Shown piece by piece: positions 10,454 through 23,510 of a stretch of DNA of 64,000 bases. This DNA is from Dendrocalamus latiflorus (taxonomy: Eukaryota; Streptophyta; Magnoliopsida; Poales; Poaceae): positions 10,361,129 through 10,425,128 of the forward strand of contig CM029660.1 of NCBI GenBank assembly GCA_017311315.1. The letters are read 5' to 3'. The number at the start of each line of letters is the position of its first letter. The stretch's first letter is position 1. Made by a program: the position numbers and the translations under genes. A model generated the notes under the pieces. That model was not told the origin of the DNA. It was given only the letters and a program-made list of their open reading frames with translations, and searched no databases.

Positions 10454-11181
10454 TTAGAACCTACAGTTTCTTGTGTTTGAAGTTATTGTTTCTGTCTAAC
10501 ATTTGTGTAATCAACTAATCATATTCTCAGTTTTGATAAATTAAGGAAACAAATTGACTATCTTTTTTTGTTTCAGATATTTCAAATGCACAATTTTCTC
10601 TGAATGGTATAATTCTTCTTCTGAGGTTTTAAAGTTCCAACCTTGAAGAAACACATGCATTATACAAGTCCTGCACAATTTGGAAGGTAAAAGGATGCTG
10701 CGGTTTACTGTCCGTCAATTGTGTTATGTTAAGCATCTCAGCTGAGTTCAGCTGTTCAAAATTACTTAAGACTTATTGGAGAAACCTACAAGTATGTTGA
10801 TAATAAGCTGGTTTGGTAGCTTAGCCTTTTGATCTCGACACATACATGGACATGATTTGGCTATGCATGCTACGGTACAGAAAAAGTGGCTCTAAGAAGT
10901 TGAAACCCTGCACAGCCTCACAAATCAGGTTAGGCATGTGCAGATGGATTAGGAAAGAGGCAACTGTGGATGTTAGTGATTATGTTTTGTCTGACCCAAT
11001 GAGATGTGTCCAGTATCATCAGCAATAATAATTCTAGCTGTGCAGAATCCTAAGCATTGTTTTCAATAATGTCGAATTATTTAGGAACATCTAAAGAAAG
11101 CATCACTTTAGTGCATATAAGCCTAAAAGGTTATTGGCATTATCCTCAATTAATCCTCATGTTTGGACAACAATGGACGTC
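10454..11181. other. No supported gene
   Basis: AT-rich intergenic DNA between the nested MITE and the SINE. Short ORFs at 10846-11028 and 11057-11239 have no recognised domain. Confidence 0.3.
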
Positions 11182-11198
11182 TCACTTGTATAGTCAAC

Positions 11199-11518
11199 GC
11201 GAACGGGCCTCTAGCCTAGCGGTTAAAGCACCTCAGTAGCACCCCCCAGGTCCTGAGTTCGACTCCCAGTAGGAGCGAATTTCAGGCTGGGGAAAAAAAT
11301 CCCCTCGCCTGCTACCACACCAAAGCACAGGACTAAGGACCTGCCCAGGTCGTTGGTGTTGATCCAAAGGATCTGCCTGGTCGTCTCACAAATCGGGCAA
11401 TGGTGCCGCTGTGTAAGGGTGGAGCAGGGGTTCGGAGATTTTCTCGATCTGCGTGAGAAGATCTTCTCCTTATAATGCCTGGGGGGACGTCTTCCCCCCC
11501 CCGGGCAGGTCGAGTTTT
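11199..11518 (+). mobile_element. tRNA-derived SINE with intact 17-bp target duplication
   Basis: The head carries RNA polymerase III promoter boxes: an A-box-like TAGCCTAGCGGTTAAAGC at about 11212 and a B-box-like GAGTTCGACTCC at about 11257. The tail ends in a T-run. A perfect 17-bp direct repeat, TCACTTGTATAGTCAAC, lies at 11182-11198 and 11519-11535, the length typical of LINE-mediated retroposition. The body is 320 bp, long for a plant SINE but within range. The perfect duplication suggests a fairly recent insertion. It sits about 480 bp beyond the stop codon of the ABC transporter gene and is transcribed towards it. Confidence 0.88.
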
Positions 11519-11535
11519 TCACTTGTATAGTCAAC

Positions 11536-11994
11536 TTCTTGAAATTTACCAATATTGAACTCAAGGGATACAGTAATAATTGTAGTTTGGCATGCCATAA
11601 CCAAATATTCTACTGACTGACAGCTTGGCACTTACTTTTTTCTTCTTATTCAAAAGAACTTACATCTGAAGAGTGCCATTTATCATGCTAAAAGCGAATC
11701 CTCATTCCATTTTGCAGTAAATACCCGATATCTTTATTTGCATTCTTATTTTGGAGGAACTGAATCAAGACAACTGGAGCTAGCTCTCTCCATCAACACC
11801 ACCTCCAAAAATTGCTCTCACTGACCAAAATGACATTTTTGTTGATGTCTTTTTTATTTCTACTAATTCTACCAACCAATTAATGGAGAGGACAAGGCTA
11901 GTCTTGTTATGGATGCAATTCAAGAAGCTGGGAAATCAATCTTTTAGTGTCTTCATTGAATTTCTGATCTCTTTTTTAATGCCCTGACACAGAA
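11536..11994 (-). other. Downstream flank / probable 3' UTR region of the ABC transporter
   Basis: Noncoding sequence immediately beyond the ABC transporter stop codon. It probably includes the 3' UTR, but I cannot place the poly(A) site with confidence. Confidence 0.35.
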
Positions 11995-14900
11995 TCATGT
12001 TGAGTTCCGCTTGCAATTAGCCCAATACTCCGCCACAAGTTTAGCAAAAGCTGATTGTTTGTCTTCCAACAGCTTGGCGGGTGTGTCATATTCTAGAAGT
12101 TTCCCTGCACAATTGGAAAGTCGTCAGCACAAATCATCCAAATATAGTAAGTGTACTTATGGTTACATCAGACTTGATGGCATTGCTAGTCTATCTGTCT
12201 ACTGTTAACCTGGAGGAATGGATCAAAGTATTCATCATATTGCTATACGACCAAATTGACTTGTATAACATTCCTTAAAAAATATATATATAACATACCA
12301 TAGGAAAGTACCATGACCCTGTCACTGTCTGTCACAGTTGGGACCCTGTGAGCAATGGTTATCACCGTGCAACTTGAGAACTGCTGCCTGATGACCCTCT
12401 GCAGGATCGCATCAGTTGCAGAGTCGATGGATGCTGTTGCTTCGTCTAGCACTAGAATTTTGTTTCTACGGAGTAGAACTCTGCCAAGACAGAAGAGCTG
12501 GCGCTGTCCAACACTCCAGTTATCGCCATCATCACTCACTGTCATAAGCCAAGGGAACAAATCGTTTGAGCCTTCTGGTTACTCAAAAACTGTTTTCGAT
12601 AGTAAATTTTTTCCTTCAAAAAGGACTAATATTTCACTAATGCCACTTACCTACTGTATCAAGAAGACCAGAAGTGCTGCTAATAGCTCTCTTCAGTTGA
12701 CACTTCTCCAAGGCCTGAAATGTTGATTGTAAGTAGTCTAATCAGATACACAAAACAGTTAATGTCCAGATATCAAACTAGTTAAGTTCAAGATGATCAT
12801 ATCTTATGATTTTTTTATGTAAAAAACTTCTATGTCTTATGATAAGAGAAGGTTCATCTAACATGATTCTATTAGGAATTGTACTATGTAAGAATTTGTA
12901 TTGCCTTTCTTATACTACTAGTTATTTTTTTTAGCAAAGCAAATTTTCATACCTCCCATATCTCTTCATCGGAATGCATACCAAGGGGGTCCATGTTATT
13001 GCGCACAGTCCCTCTGAAAAGTGTAGGTTCTTGGGGGATAATACTCAGTTTTGTTCTTAGATCCTTGAGACCCATAGAGCAGATATCCAGCTTGTCAATA
13101 AGTATCCTCCCACCCGCAGGATCAACGAGACGGAACAATGAGCTGATAAGTGTAGATTTCCCGCTTCCTGTCCTCCCTACAACCCCAATTTTGTTTCCAG
13201 CAGCGAAGGTGCAAGTGATTCCTTTGAGAACAAGGGGTGCATTTGGGCGATATTTTACCTGCTCAGAAGTCAGAAGTGTAAGTTACTACCTTTTATTTTT
13301 TGACTTCAATGAATATCTGAAAAGGAACATTGTGTTGTACCTTCAATTCTTGCAGGTCTATTCGTCCCTCCTGCGGCCATGAAGTTGGAGGCCTATTCTC
13401 TGGTATAATGGCTGGAGGTTCTGATGGAAGATTCATATACTGCTTGATTCGCTCAACTGAAATGATATAGTTTTCCAAGTAGGAATAAAACCTTGTAAAG
13501 AAAACTTGCGCTGCAGTCAGCGTCAAAGCATAGGAGAGGCAGAGACCCGCAAAGCCTGAAAAAGTTCATGTTGGAAGTGTTCATTTGTTGTGGACATCAT
13601 CATGTATCATAACTGAAGATACCATGTAGAAGGAAGATCTTTTCTGTAATGGATATGGAGATACCTGGTGAAATTACTCCCGGAGGAACCAAAATAAGGA
13701 ACAATGCTGATGTAAGTATCGTCAAGCTTTGCAGTGCTTCTACTCTTATAAGCACCCATTCTTGTGCAGCAACGGTGTGGAAGAACAATGTTGCATCAGT
13801 GTCTATGAGTTGCAGGTTGTTGTGGATGAACCTGTCTGTTGCTGCAAAAGCCCTGATTGTCACCACCCCAACAATCGATTCTGCTGCATAGTTCATAACA
13901 GGTGCCTTTGTTGTTCCATTGATTCTTACGAGCTCTCTGGCGGAGGCCACGTAGTACCTCTTCAAAATTTGAAAAACTACGCATCAGCTTGTAAATTCAC
14001 CAGATACATTTGATTTATTATTTCATTTGGTTTAATTGACTAGGGTAATTGCTTGCAGCAAAGTAGACTTACCTGAACGTATACCATGGTGATTGCAACT
14101 GGGATTGCTACAACTAAGACCTGCCATGTTACGGTACTCATAACCAGTATTGTCGTAACAACCTCAATACCACCAGTCACAACAAAAGCCATGGAGTAAG
14201 GTATGTCAAAGTCCAGAATGCTTAAATCTGAAGATGCCTGCAGAGATAGAGCTCCACTCAGGGACGCATCAGACCTTGAAATGCTACTGTTCTTACTTGA
14301 GAAATTATAATTAGCCTGTTTTGATTAGCTTATTTGGAAGTAAGACAATAAAGAATCCATACCCTTGTCAAAATTCTTCCAACTGGCGTTGAGTCAAAAA
14401 ATGACATGGGGGCCTTGAGTACAGAATCCATCAGACCAGTAAAGAATGCTTTGGAGGCCTTGAGTCCCAGAGTAGCCGCAGTAAGGCTTCTAAGGTAGGC
14501 AAAGCAGCAGCTGAAGATGGAGAGCCCTGAATAAGCCCCAACCAGAAGAGCACTACTGACGTTGTCCATCTGAACAGCCACTGCCAGCCAATATGTGGAC
14601 ATGATCTGAAAGCATGTGAAAAGCACCTGGGAAGTACACATCCCAGAGAGGGGGAAAGCGCCCTTAGAGACATCTACGTAATCTTTATATGGCTTCCATC
14701 CAAGGTCGCCATTCCCCTTTTCCTCCTCTTCTGTGAGCTGGACTGCTGAAGGGCCCTCGGCGGAGACTTCCATGTCGCTAGCCTGCCTTGTAGCCTGCAA
14801 TGTGCTCTGCATTATGTTGTCGTCGGGCACCTGCTGCCGTAGGACTTGGTTTTGTTGGCTGGCAGTATCCAATGCTGTGATTGAAGATTGGTGAGCAGAG

Positions 14901-17617
14901 ATCAACTTCTCGAATGCTGTCCCGGATTCCAGTAGTTCTGCATATTTCCCTTGTTGTCTAACTTGACCGCCTTCCATTACCTGTTGAAACAATGACAGAG
15001 CGGTTGACAGAAGGATCTTTGATTTAGGGAGTCATGAACAATCATGTTCAGAGGATTAACTTACCAGGATCCTATCAGTTTCAGTTAGAAATTCTACTTG
15101 GTGGGTCACAAGAACAACAGTCTTCTTTGAAAGTGCCGTCATTACACAATCCTGCAAGAACATTGCCATTAGAATTGTGTGTAGCAGAAAAGAAGTTGTT
15201 TGTATGCATACACATTAAGGAGCACCTTTTTAGCTTACATAGAAGAGAACTGCAGCGGTGTGCGCATCAACTGCGCTGAAAGGGTCATCTAGGAGATAGA
15301 CATCTGCATCATTGTAGACGGCTCTAGCCAGCTGAATCCTTTGCTTCTGACCCCCACTCATGTTGAGTCCTCTCTGACCAATCTCCGTCAGGTCGCCATG
15401 GTCGAAATTTTCTATATCCTTGTCCAAAGCACAAGATTTGATTGCCTTCTCGTACAGTTCCTTGTTGAAAGGCTTTCCGAAGAGTATATTGTCGCGGACA
15501 GTCCCGCTTTGTATCCAAGAGTTTTGTGAAACATATGCCACTGAGCCGAATACCTCAACCTGCAAAATACAATTTTGACATGTTTTCAAATACGAACATG
15601 ACTTGAATCCTTTCATCTGCATAAAGAGCATATATTTTCTGTCACTTACTGATCCTGATGTTCTAGGTATCTCCCCAAGTAATGCATAAAGGAGTGAAGA
15701 TTTCCCTGATCCAACTGGGCCACAAACAGCCACCTTCTCTCCTCGGCGTATGCTGAGGTTAACATTCCTCAGCGCCAGATCAGCTCCACTTGCATTCCAG
15801 CTGAAGTTTCCATCTTGGACATGAATTCTGATATCAGAGTTATCTGAAGGTACTCTCTGCACATCCTCCTCTTTGATCTCATCTTCGACGAGGAACTTCT
15901 CGATACGGTCTAACGACACCTTGTACTGGATCATCATTGTCAGGATCTCAGGAAGCATCCTCACCGGCTCGGACATGACTCTCAGGGTGGCCAAGACCGT
16001 GAACAGCGTACTGGCATTCAGGGGTGCGCTCCCCATGATCGCCGTTGCGGTGTACATCACCGCGGAGACAACTGTTGGGGACATCCAGTACATGACCGCG
16101 CCGTAGGCCTTCTTCATCTGGATCTGCCGTAGCCATTGGAACTCGGCGTCTCTGAGCGACTCGATCACGCGCCGGAACTTCTCCTCCCATGACTGCAGCT
16201 TGATGATCTTCATGCTGTTGAGTATCTCGGACGTGGACCGCAGCCTCTCGTCCTGCGCAACCATGAACCTCGCCTGGTACCCTTGCAAGATCTTCGCGAA
16301 TGGCACGTTGAGGAAGCCGAAGATGATCAGGGGGACTAGGCCCGGAAGAGCCCCAAGCCTGAGTGCCCAGAAGAGCGTACCTACTGAGAAGGCCAGCTGA
16401 AGTGGCGAGCTCCACGCCATGTGCAACCAGCTGATGGCGTCCCCGAGCCGGTACGCGTCCACCGCAATGTAGTTGACGATCTCGCCGGTTGAGTGGTTCC
16501 TCCTCCCCTGGCTGGACAGCTTGAGCTGCTTCTGGAAGATGACCGCCATTAGCGCGGACCGGATGCGCATCCCGGTCCTCCTCGAATCGAAGAACCAATG
16601 CCGCTGAGACAGCGACTCCACAAGCTTGATGATCAGCAAGGAAGCAACCAGCGACAAGCCGACGCGGAGATCTCTCTCTTCTCGGTCGCTGTACCATACG
16701 AACGCAAAGAGCAATGCAGGGGACACGGCTACGGCGAGCGTTCTCATGAAGGCGTAGAAGCCGGTGAGCATGATCTCACTGAGGAAGCACTTGCACAGGA
16801 CGAGGGCGAGGCTGTTCGTGGTGCTCCCGCTCCGCGCCTTGTCCTGCCGGTGGCGGCTCCAGGCGTCGGAGAGCTTGTGCGAGGCTTGCAGCGCGCTGTC
16901 CTCTGAGGCGATGAGCGGGATGTCGGCGAGGTCAAGCGCCTTGGAGCGGCCAAGCCGGAGCACAGGGTTCAACCACGAGAAGGCCAGCTGGCTGAACAGG
17001 CCGGCACGGTACAGCTCCGAGTCGTGCACCGCCTTGTTGATCAGAGGCTCCGACAAGCCTCCCTCGTCGGGAGGGTCCTGGCTCCGCCGTAGCAGCGAGC
17101 CCAGGGCGCAGAGCAGGAGGAGGAAGTTCACCGGCCACGCGATCGCCTCGGCGACGTCGAGCCGGTGGCCCCCCGCGAGGACCTCCGCATTGTACGCGCT
17201 GATCAGCAGCGAGAAGAGCGTCCACCAGAGGACGGTGACGGTCCTCGCCGTCCTTGTCGGCTGGACGTGCAACGAAGCCGCCAAGGCGACCCAGACCAGG
17301 CCCCTGACGAAGGAAGCCGCTGCCGCCTCCGCATCCGAGGCGTGGTGGAAGCCGGCGACGCCGTACGCCGCTGCGGCTGCCACACAGCACACGGAGACCA
17401 CGGCCAGCCCCCACCGGCGCCGGCGAGCCACGCTTCCCGCGCCGTCGCGCTGCCCCCTGACGCAGGCTGCGAGCAACGCGGAGGCGTAGGCAATGAGGAG
17501 CAACACATTGACGCAGTCGATCAGGCTCCTCTGCACGCATGGCGACAAGACGGTGAGCCCGCCGTCCTCCTGCCTGCAAACCCAAGAGGACGACCAATCT
17601 GCCATGCACACACCCAT
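11995..17617 (-). CDS. ABC transporter C family (MRP-type), 11 exons
   Basis: A full-size ABCC/MRP pump of the kind that moves glutathione conjugates and other organic anions across plant vacuolar or plasma membranes; the substrate is not predictable here. Exons on the minus strand: 17617-15650, 15559-15239, 15151-15065, 14980-14363, 14237-14073, 13959-13665, 13555-13341, 13258-12953, 12714-12651, 12538-12299, 12104-11995. All introns are GT-AG and phases join without a break to about 1,462 residues, normal for the family. Order: hydrophobic N-terminal TMD0, TMD1, NBD1 (Walker A about 633-640, MSGGQ about 723-727, Walker B LLDD about 745-748), TMD2, NBD2 (Walker A about 1251-1258, SVGQRQ signature about 1355, Walker B LVLDE about 1375-1379). 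The ATG at 17617 is chosen for its context; the ATG at 17605 is possible. The sequence resembles the plant ABCC8/ABCC10 group. Exon 1 is very GC-rich at its 5' end, as in many grass genes. Confidence 0.93.
15560..15649 (-). other. 90-bp in-frame intron of the ABC transporter (exitron-like)
   Basis: The first intron starts GTAAGT and ends TTTTGCAG. It is 90 bp, a multiple of three, and has no stop codon in the reading frame. If retained it would add 30 residues between Walker A and the Q-loop of NBD1, rich in Cys, Lys and Met. The junction without it restores the family-typical order of Walker A region then VFGSVAYVSQ, so splicing is the normal state. Confidence 0.8.
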
Positions 17618-17900
17618 TCCAAGCAAGCAATGGTTGATAAGCTGACCACCGAAAGCATCATCATACGCAAGCAACAAGAAAGCAAGAAACAGAAAGGGTT
17701 TACAAGAACGAGAAGCTTCCTCTTCTCTTCTTCCATCTTACCAAGAAAGGCCATGGTTGGGTCATTCTTATCGGCCATTGTTGCCTCTCACATGCAGTGG
17801 CCGAAGGAAGAAGGAATTACACGGAAAAAATGGGATTTTTTCTCTTTTATGAGAGGCCAATGCGTCGGCTATTCTTGGCAGGACGAGGAGGGGCCACTGG

Positions 17901-17906
17901 TTTATA
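17901..17906 (-). promoter_or_regulatory. Probable TATA box of the ABC transporter
   Basis: TATAAA on the minus strand, in the context CACTATAAACC, about 285 bp before the chosen ATG. It would place transcription start near 17870. An ACGTGGC motif (G-box/ABRE core, plus-strand reading) lies upstream at 18091-18097. Both are inferred by motif only. Confidence 0.5.
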
Positions 17907-18121
17907 GTGTGCAGAGAGGCTAGAGGCTAGCTGCATGTGGTATAGAGGCTCTGCAAAACTTGAATTTCTCCTCCGTCGCTTTCAGTTTCGCAGAGAACCA
18001 AACTCATGGAGAAGAAGAGCAGGTCGCTCCTGCCTCTGCCGTTCTTTTTTTTCTGTCCTTGTCCTCAAGCCGCGGTTCGCGTATGGCGTGACGTGGCGCG
18101 GGATGGCAGCTGGCTGCTGAG

Positions 18122-18487
18122 GAAAAATTCTATTGCTGCTATACTGCCGGATTTGACGGAAAATATATTTTTTAAAAGGGATAGACTATTGCACATGCGA
18201 CTGAAATTTTTTTATCTTTCAGTCACCTAAAGTTGCACTTTAAATCACCTGAAGTTGCACATATTTTTTTTGGAGGAAGGCTGCAATTTTAGTTGATTGA
18301 GAGTGCAATTTCAGGTCACCTGAAGTTGCACTCTGAATCACCTAAAATTGTAGCTGTTTTTCTTTAGGGGGACTGCAATTTTAGTTCATTGAGAGTGCAA
18401 TTTCAAGTGACTGAAACATAAAAAAATTTCAGTCGTCTGTGCAATAGCAAAACTGTTTTTAAAAATAGCTGCTACAGTAATTTTTGG
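18122..18487. mobile_element. Foldback MITE upstream of the ABC transporter
   Basis: The ends are inverted copies (GAAAAATTCTATTGCTGCT on the left; the reverse complement of the right end reads CCAAAAATTACTGTAGCAGC). Interior segments are inverted too: GCGACTGAAATTTTT against AAAAATTTCAGTCGTC, and repeated GTGCAATTTCAGGTGA-type words in both directions. There is no coding capacity. It lies just outside the presumed promoter. Confidence 0.65.
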
Positions 18488-18879
18488 ATGGCCTACGCGT
18501 ACGCGTTACGAACGACCAAGTGATTGGGTACGACCAAGTGATTGGATGGTGTTGACTTTAATGCCACCAGTCGTAATCGTACTAACTTATCATCCGTGGC
18601 GTCACTTGGGCTCCTGGAAGTTTGGCTTCGCTCAATAGTTGCGAGTACCATGGCTACACTTGCCCCCCTCGTCAGGCACGAGACGATCCGCTGCAGTGAA
18701 GATATCATTGTACATGGTATTCTTGTGCGTGTTTTGAACAATCCAACTAAGCGATTTGCGTGCGTTTGGAACCAGCGACGGAGCCAGAAAAATATAACGA
18801 GGGGACCAACCAGCATCATCTCTCCAATGAAGGGGGCAAAATAAAACGTTACTAATAGTTTTATCTAGTATATACATGT
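18488..18879. other. No supported gene
   Basis: Intergenic sequence between the foldback MITE and the copia element. Overlapping ORFs on both strands at 18493-18819 and 18542-18844 show no domain. Confidence 0.3.
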
Positions 18880-18884
18880 GTACA

Positions 18885-19190
18885 TATTGAAAATAATGCG
18901 TACAAAAATAGGAACAGAAAACACGAATTTTTATGTAGAAAACACACGTCACTATAATGAGGAAATGTTACAATAGAGCTCTTGCTTTTCCTGTAGACTA
19001 CTGGGGTACATATATAGAGCGAGGGAAACGAGTCCCCCAAAGAGAGCAAACCGAACCAGAGTCGGTTGTTATAGGTTAACATCACGTCTCATATAGCCTG
19101 TCATGGCCCTGGCATTGGTCATGTCACGTTTAGCTTGAGTCGATACAGTGTCTTACATGGACAAAGTACTAATTTGGATCAACTTCAACA
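18885..19190 (-). repeat. 3' LTR of the copia element
   Basis: Aligns along its whole length with 23511-23850, sharing the segments AGGTTAACATCACGTCT / AGGTTGACATCACGTCT and the closing ATCAACTTCAACA. About 34 bp shorter than the other LTR because of an internal deletion. Its internal-facing side has a purine-rich stretch near 19200-19210. Confidence 0.88.
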
Positions 19191-19248
19191 AATTCCGCCT
19201 TAAGCCGAATTCCCTCCAATAGTCAAAATACATGATAAACTCCTTCAA

Positions 19249-22200
19249 TTAAATCAGCATGAACACCTTGTGCGTAGAAAGTCCAAACGACTTGTAAGTA
19301 ATATCAACTAAATCTAAGCAAAACTCAGACTTAGTAGCAAGAACTGGCTTTGTCAATATATTAGTTGGATAATTATGAGAACTTATCTTGCTGACTTTAA
19401 TATTACATTGAGTAATGACAACTTGAATGTAGTGATACATGATATAAATGTGATTTGTTTTGTCATGGAACATTTGATATTTTGTAAGGCAAATAGCCCT
19501 CAAACTATCACAAAATATTGTAGTGCAAGGCGTACTTCCATAAAGCTCAGTAAACAAACCTCTTAGCCAAATGACTTCTTTGCAAGCTTCAGAAATAGTT
19601 ATATACTCAGCTTCTGTAGTAGATAAGGTAACGGTAGCTTGCAAAATTGCTTTCCAACTAACGGCATATCCCCCATAGTGAATACATAACTAGTAAAAAA
19701 TCTTCTCTTATCCAAATCTTCAGCAAAATCAGAATACATATGACCAACATGCATCAGAAGTGTTTTCAAACTGTAAACATGCATCAGAAGTGCCCTGCGA
19801 ATATCTGAAAATCTATTGAACTATTTTCCAATGCTCTTTTTCAGAATTAGCCATGCATTACTAACAACACTCAACGATTGAGATAAATCGGGGCGAGAAC
19901 ATACCATGTCATACATAAGTCAACTAACTGCATTGGCATACAGAACTTTAGATATGTACTCAACTTCATCATTTGACTATGGGCATGATGTTGAAGAAAG
20001 TCTAACATGTGCAACTAACGGAGGACTCACTGGTTTGGTCTTTTGTATGTTGAAACGATAAAAGGACTCTATCAATATACCCTTTTTGACTAAGGTATAA
20101 TTTGCCAAATTGTCTATCTCGAATGATTTTTATACAAGAACCTTCTTTGCTGTACCAAGATCCTTCATCTCAAATTCACTACGCAATTGTGCCTTCAATT
20201 TTGTAATTTCTGCCTTATCTTTTGCAGCAATCAATATATCATTGATATATAGAGCAAATAAATAGCTGAACCATTAACGGTTTTCAAAAAACACAACTTT
20301 CAAAATTGGATCTTTTAAAATCCTAGGAGATCATAAAGGAGTCAAATCTCTTATACCACTGTCTGGGTGATTGCTTCAAACTATAAAGAGATTTCTTTAA
20401 TTTACAAGCAAAATTCTCCTTTCTCAGAATGACAAAACATTTCAGCTACTCCATATAAATATATTCTTCTAACTCCCCATGTAAGAACACGATTTTCACG
20501 TCCAATTGCTCAAGCTCGTAAGCATGTGTATAGCCACAATGCTGAGTAAAGCACGAATAGAGCTATGCTTCACAACAGGGAAAAAGACATGTGAAATCAA
20601 TACCTAGAATTTGATTGTATCCTTTAGCAACAAGCCTTGCTTTATACCTAACCTCTTCGATTGGTGAAAATGTCTTCCATTTTCTTGAAGATCCATTTGC
20701 AGCGAATATATTTATTCTCGATGGCAACTTGACCAGCTCCCAAGTGCCATTCTAATCAAGAGATTCCATCTCATTATGCATTACAATCATCCATCTTTCT
20801 GAATCACCAGAAGAAATAGCATCTTAATAAGATGAAGATTCTGCAATACCTTCGGTATCTTCTACCACATTCAAACAATAAGCTACAACATTGGTTTCTT
20901 CAATCAATCTCTTAGGAGATTGAATATACCTCTTAGGTCTATTAGCTTCAATGGAATGTTGTGTCAGCAGTGCAACAATAGGAACTTTCGATATGTTTTC
21001 CTTTTTGGCTTCTGGTATAGATCCTGAACTAATAACAAGCTCCACTTTCACATTTGACTTCTACTACTTCTCAATGGAAACATTAATAGATGGTTTGTCA
21101 TGCAACATAGTAGTTCATCAAAGATAACACTTCTGCTAATAACCACCTTTCTGGTTTTAAGATTCTACAATTTATATTATTTCACACTAAATTTATAACC
21201 AAGAAAAATGCACTTAATAGCTCTAGGCTCCAATTTATCATTGTTAACATGAGCATAAGTAGGACAGCAAAATATTCTTAAGTTTGAATAATTTGATAGG
21301 GAACTAGACCATATCTCAATTGGAGTCTTTTTAGCAAGAACCATATTGAGTGATTGATTAATCAAACAAAAAGCAGTGGAAATGGTTTCAGCCCAATAAC
21401 TCTTAGATAATTTAGATATTGACAACATGCAACGTACATTCTCTATGATTGTTCTATTCATGTGTTTAGCCAAACCATTTTGTTGAGCAGTACCAGGGAC
21501 GGTATAATGTCTCACAATATCCTATGATCTGCATAAAGCTTCAAATTCTCCATAACAGAACTCGAAGCCATTGTCGGTACATATCTTCTTGACATGCTTG
21601 CTAGTTTGTCTTTCAATTATAATCTTTCACTCCTTGAATATCTTGAACACATCCAATTTGTGCTTAATAAATATGCCCAAACTCTTCTCGAGTAATCATC
21701 AATGATAGTTAACATGTAGCTTGCACTTTCAAGAGACAGAACGTGGGACTTTCCCTACAAATCAGAATGAACATAATCCAATATAGCTTCTACAGAGTGA
21801 GTTGCAATGTTGAACTTCACCTTCTTTTGCTTGTTGAAGACACAATATTTACAAAACTTCACCTTATCAATGCTTTGACCATCAAAGAATCATCTTTTGC
21901 ATAACTCCATCATACTAGCTTCACTCATATCCCCAGATGTATATACCAATGATTAGTAGCATCAGACTCAAATGATTTATTTGAGGCAACCACATCATCA
22001 CTTGAAATTGTAGTGCCTTACAAATGATATAGGTTAGCAACCTTCATATTACCATTCATCACAACAAGAGAACCTGTGATGATCTTCCGAACTTCACCTC
22101 CACCTGAATACCTATACCCTTTAGCATCAAGAGTATGCAATGAGATAAGACTTCTCTTTAAACTTGATGTCGAACATTCGATAAAGTTCTGACGGTGCCA

Positions 22201-22657
22201 TCAAATATCTTGATCTGAATAGAACCAATTCTTACAATTTTACATGGTGAATTATCACCCATCAACACAGATCCACATGGCGTAGTTTCATAGGTAACAA
22301 ACCACTCACAGTTTGGATTTATATGGAAAGTACAGACTGAATAAAGAATCCATTCATTGCTGGTTTTTGAATCACTGGCAAAGGCAATGACAACATCTTT
22401 ATCAGAACTTTCTTTGGTAATAACAGTGACTCTACCTTTATCTTCTTGTTGATCCTTCTTAAAATTGTTATTCCTCTTCTCCTTGTTCTACAACTTCCAA
22501 CACTCGGATATGTTATGACCATTCTCCTTGCAATACTTGCATGACTTCGTATTCCTGGATTTAGATCTACCTCTGTATCTACTTGAGCTTCTACCTTTGG
22601 AATCGCCATTTGAACCCTTCTCGTGTTGCCTACCGTGGACAAATAAACCTTATACAT
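19249..22657 (-). pseudogene. Broken copia gag-pol polyprotein
   Basis: Traced on the minus strand in several frames: a CCHC zinc knuckle (CKYC-x4-H-x4-C) at about 22549-22500 after an arginine/serine-rich stretch; an integrase core part at 21515-21177 with the PGTAQQNG and NRTI-ENVRCML motifs; a reverse transcriptase part around 20262-20190; and RNase H at 19644-19249 with the TLSTTEAEY and SEACKE motifs. The reverse transcriptase active-site block reads YIND in place of the usual YVDD, so one catalytic aspartate is lost. Frameshifts and stops separate all blocks. It is not functional. Confidence 0.85.
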
Positions 22658-23510
22658 GCGTACTTAAACTTTTCACCAGAATGCATAAGTTTTATCTTTT
22701 CTTTAGCATATAATGCTTCATAAACTTTATTAAGAATAAGAGTATCTCAACTATATAGAATAAAATACATCATGTCTCAATTCAGCAACGAAAGATCATA
22801 TTTTTGAGAAAAAAAAAATCCAAAAATTGCTGGTATGAATTTGTGTGCACCTAGCAATAAAACTTGCAATCAGAAACTCGTGGTACACTTTCTTGAGTGC
22901 ACATAGCAATTTCACTGAAAAAAAGAGCACAAAAAACAGTCAACCGATTGCGACTCTGTTTCGTAGGAACCGATGGAGTAGGCTCCCTTTTCTACAGAAA
23001 TGATCTTTTCATGTTTTGGTCCTAGATGTTGCTTGTTTTTCACTTGGACCAAGTTGAAAAAGAAAAACTCGCTGCTGTTGTTGGCGCAAGAACTGAAGAA
23101 CTGAAAACTCTAGCGCGTGCTCTCTCTCTCTCCTCTTTCCTATGGTTGTTGCTGGAGCAGAAGAATCTCGGCTTGCTCTTAACAGTGACTTATTTGATAT
23201 AATTAAATTTTAAAAAAATTAAATCAAAAAATAGGTTAGCTAATCACAGATAATACAAACGAATACAGAAAAATAGAACTGGCAAAAAAGCTCAAAAAAG
23301 CCCAAAAGTCAGAAAAGACGAAATTTAGGAATAGTAAAAAATAAGTCAAAAGTCAGAAGCTTAAGCAGAAATGAGCAGGGAACCTAGCTTCAGCTCGGAG
23401 ACAAACAACCAAGTACGGCTCAAATTCAACAAAAACCAAATGCGCCGAGACGGATTCACCGAACAACAATTTTTCTCCAGATCGGATCTCGCCTGCGGTC
23501 TGACACCATT

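Noticed and set aside
11205..11280. Possible tRNA gene
   Set aside because: A and B boxes are present, but the flanks, tail and 17-bp target duplication show a SINE, and no full cloverleaf with a plausible acceptor stem was seen.
16764..17923. Long plus-strand ORFs (241-252 codons) opposite exon 1 of the ABC transporter
   Set aside because: They are antisense shadows of GC-rich transporter coding sequence, rich in Arg, Ser and Ala with no domain; the minus-strand frame has all ABC motifs.
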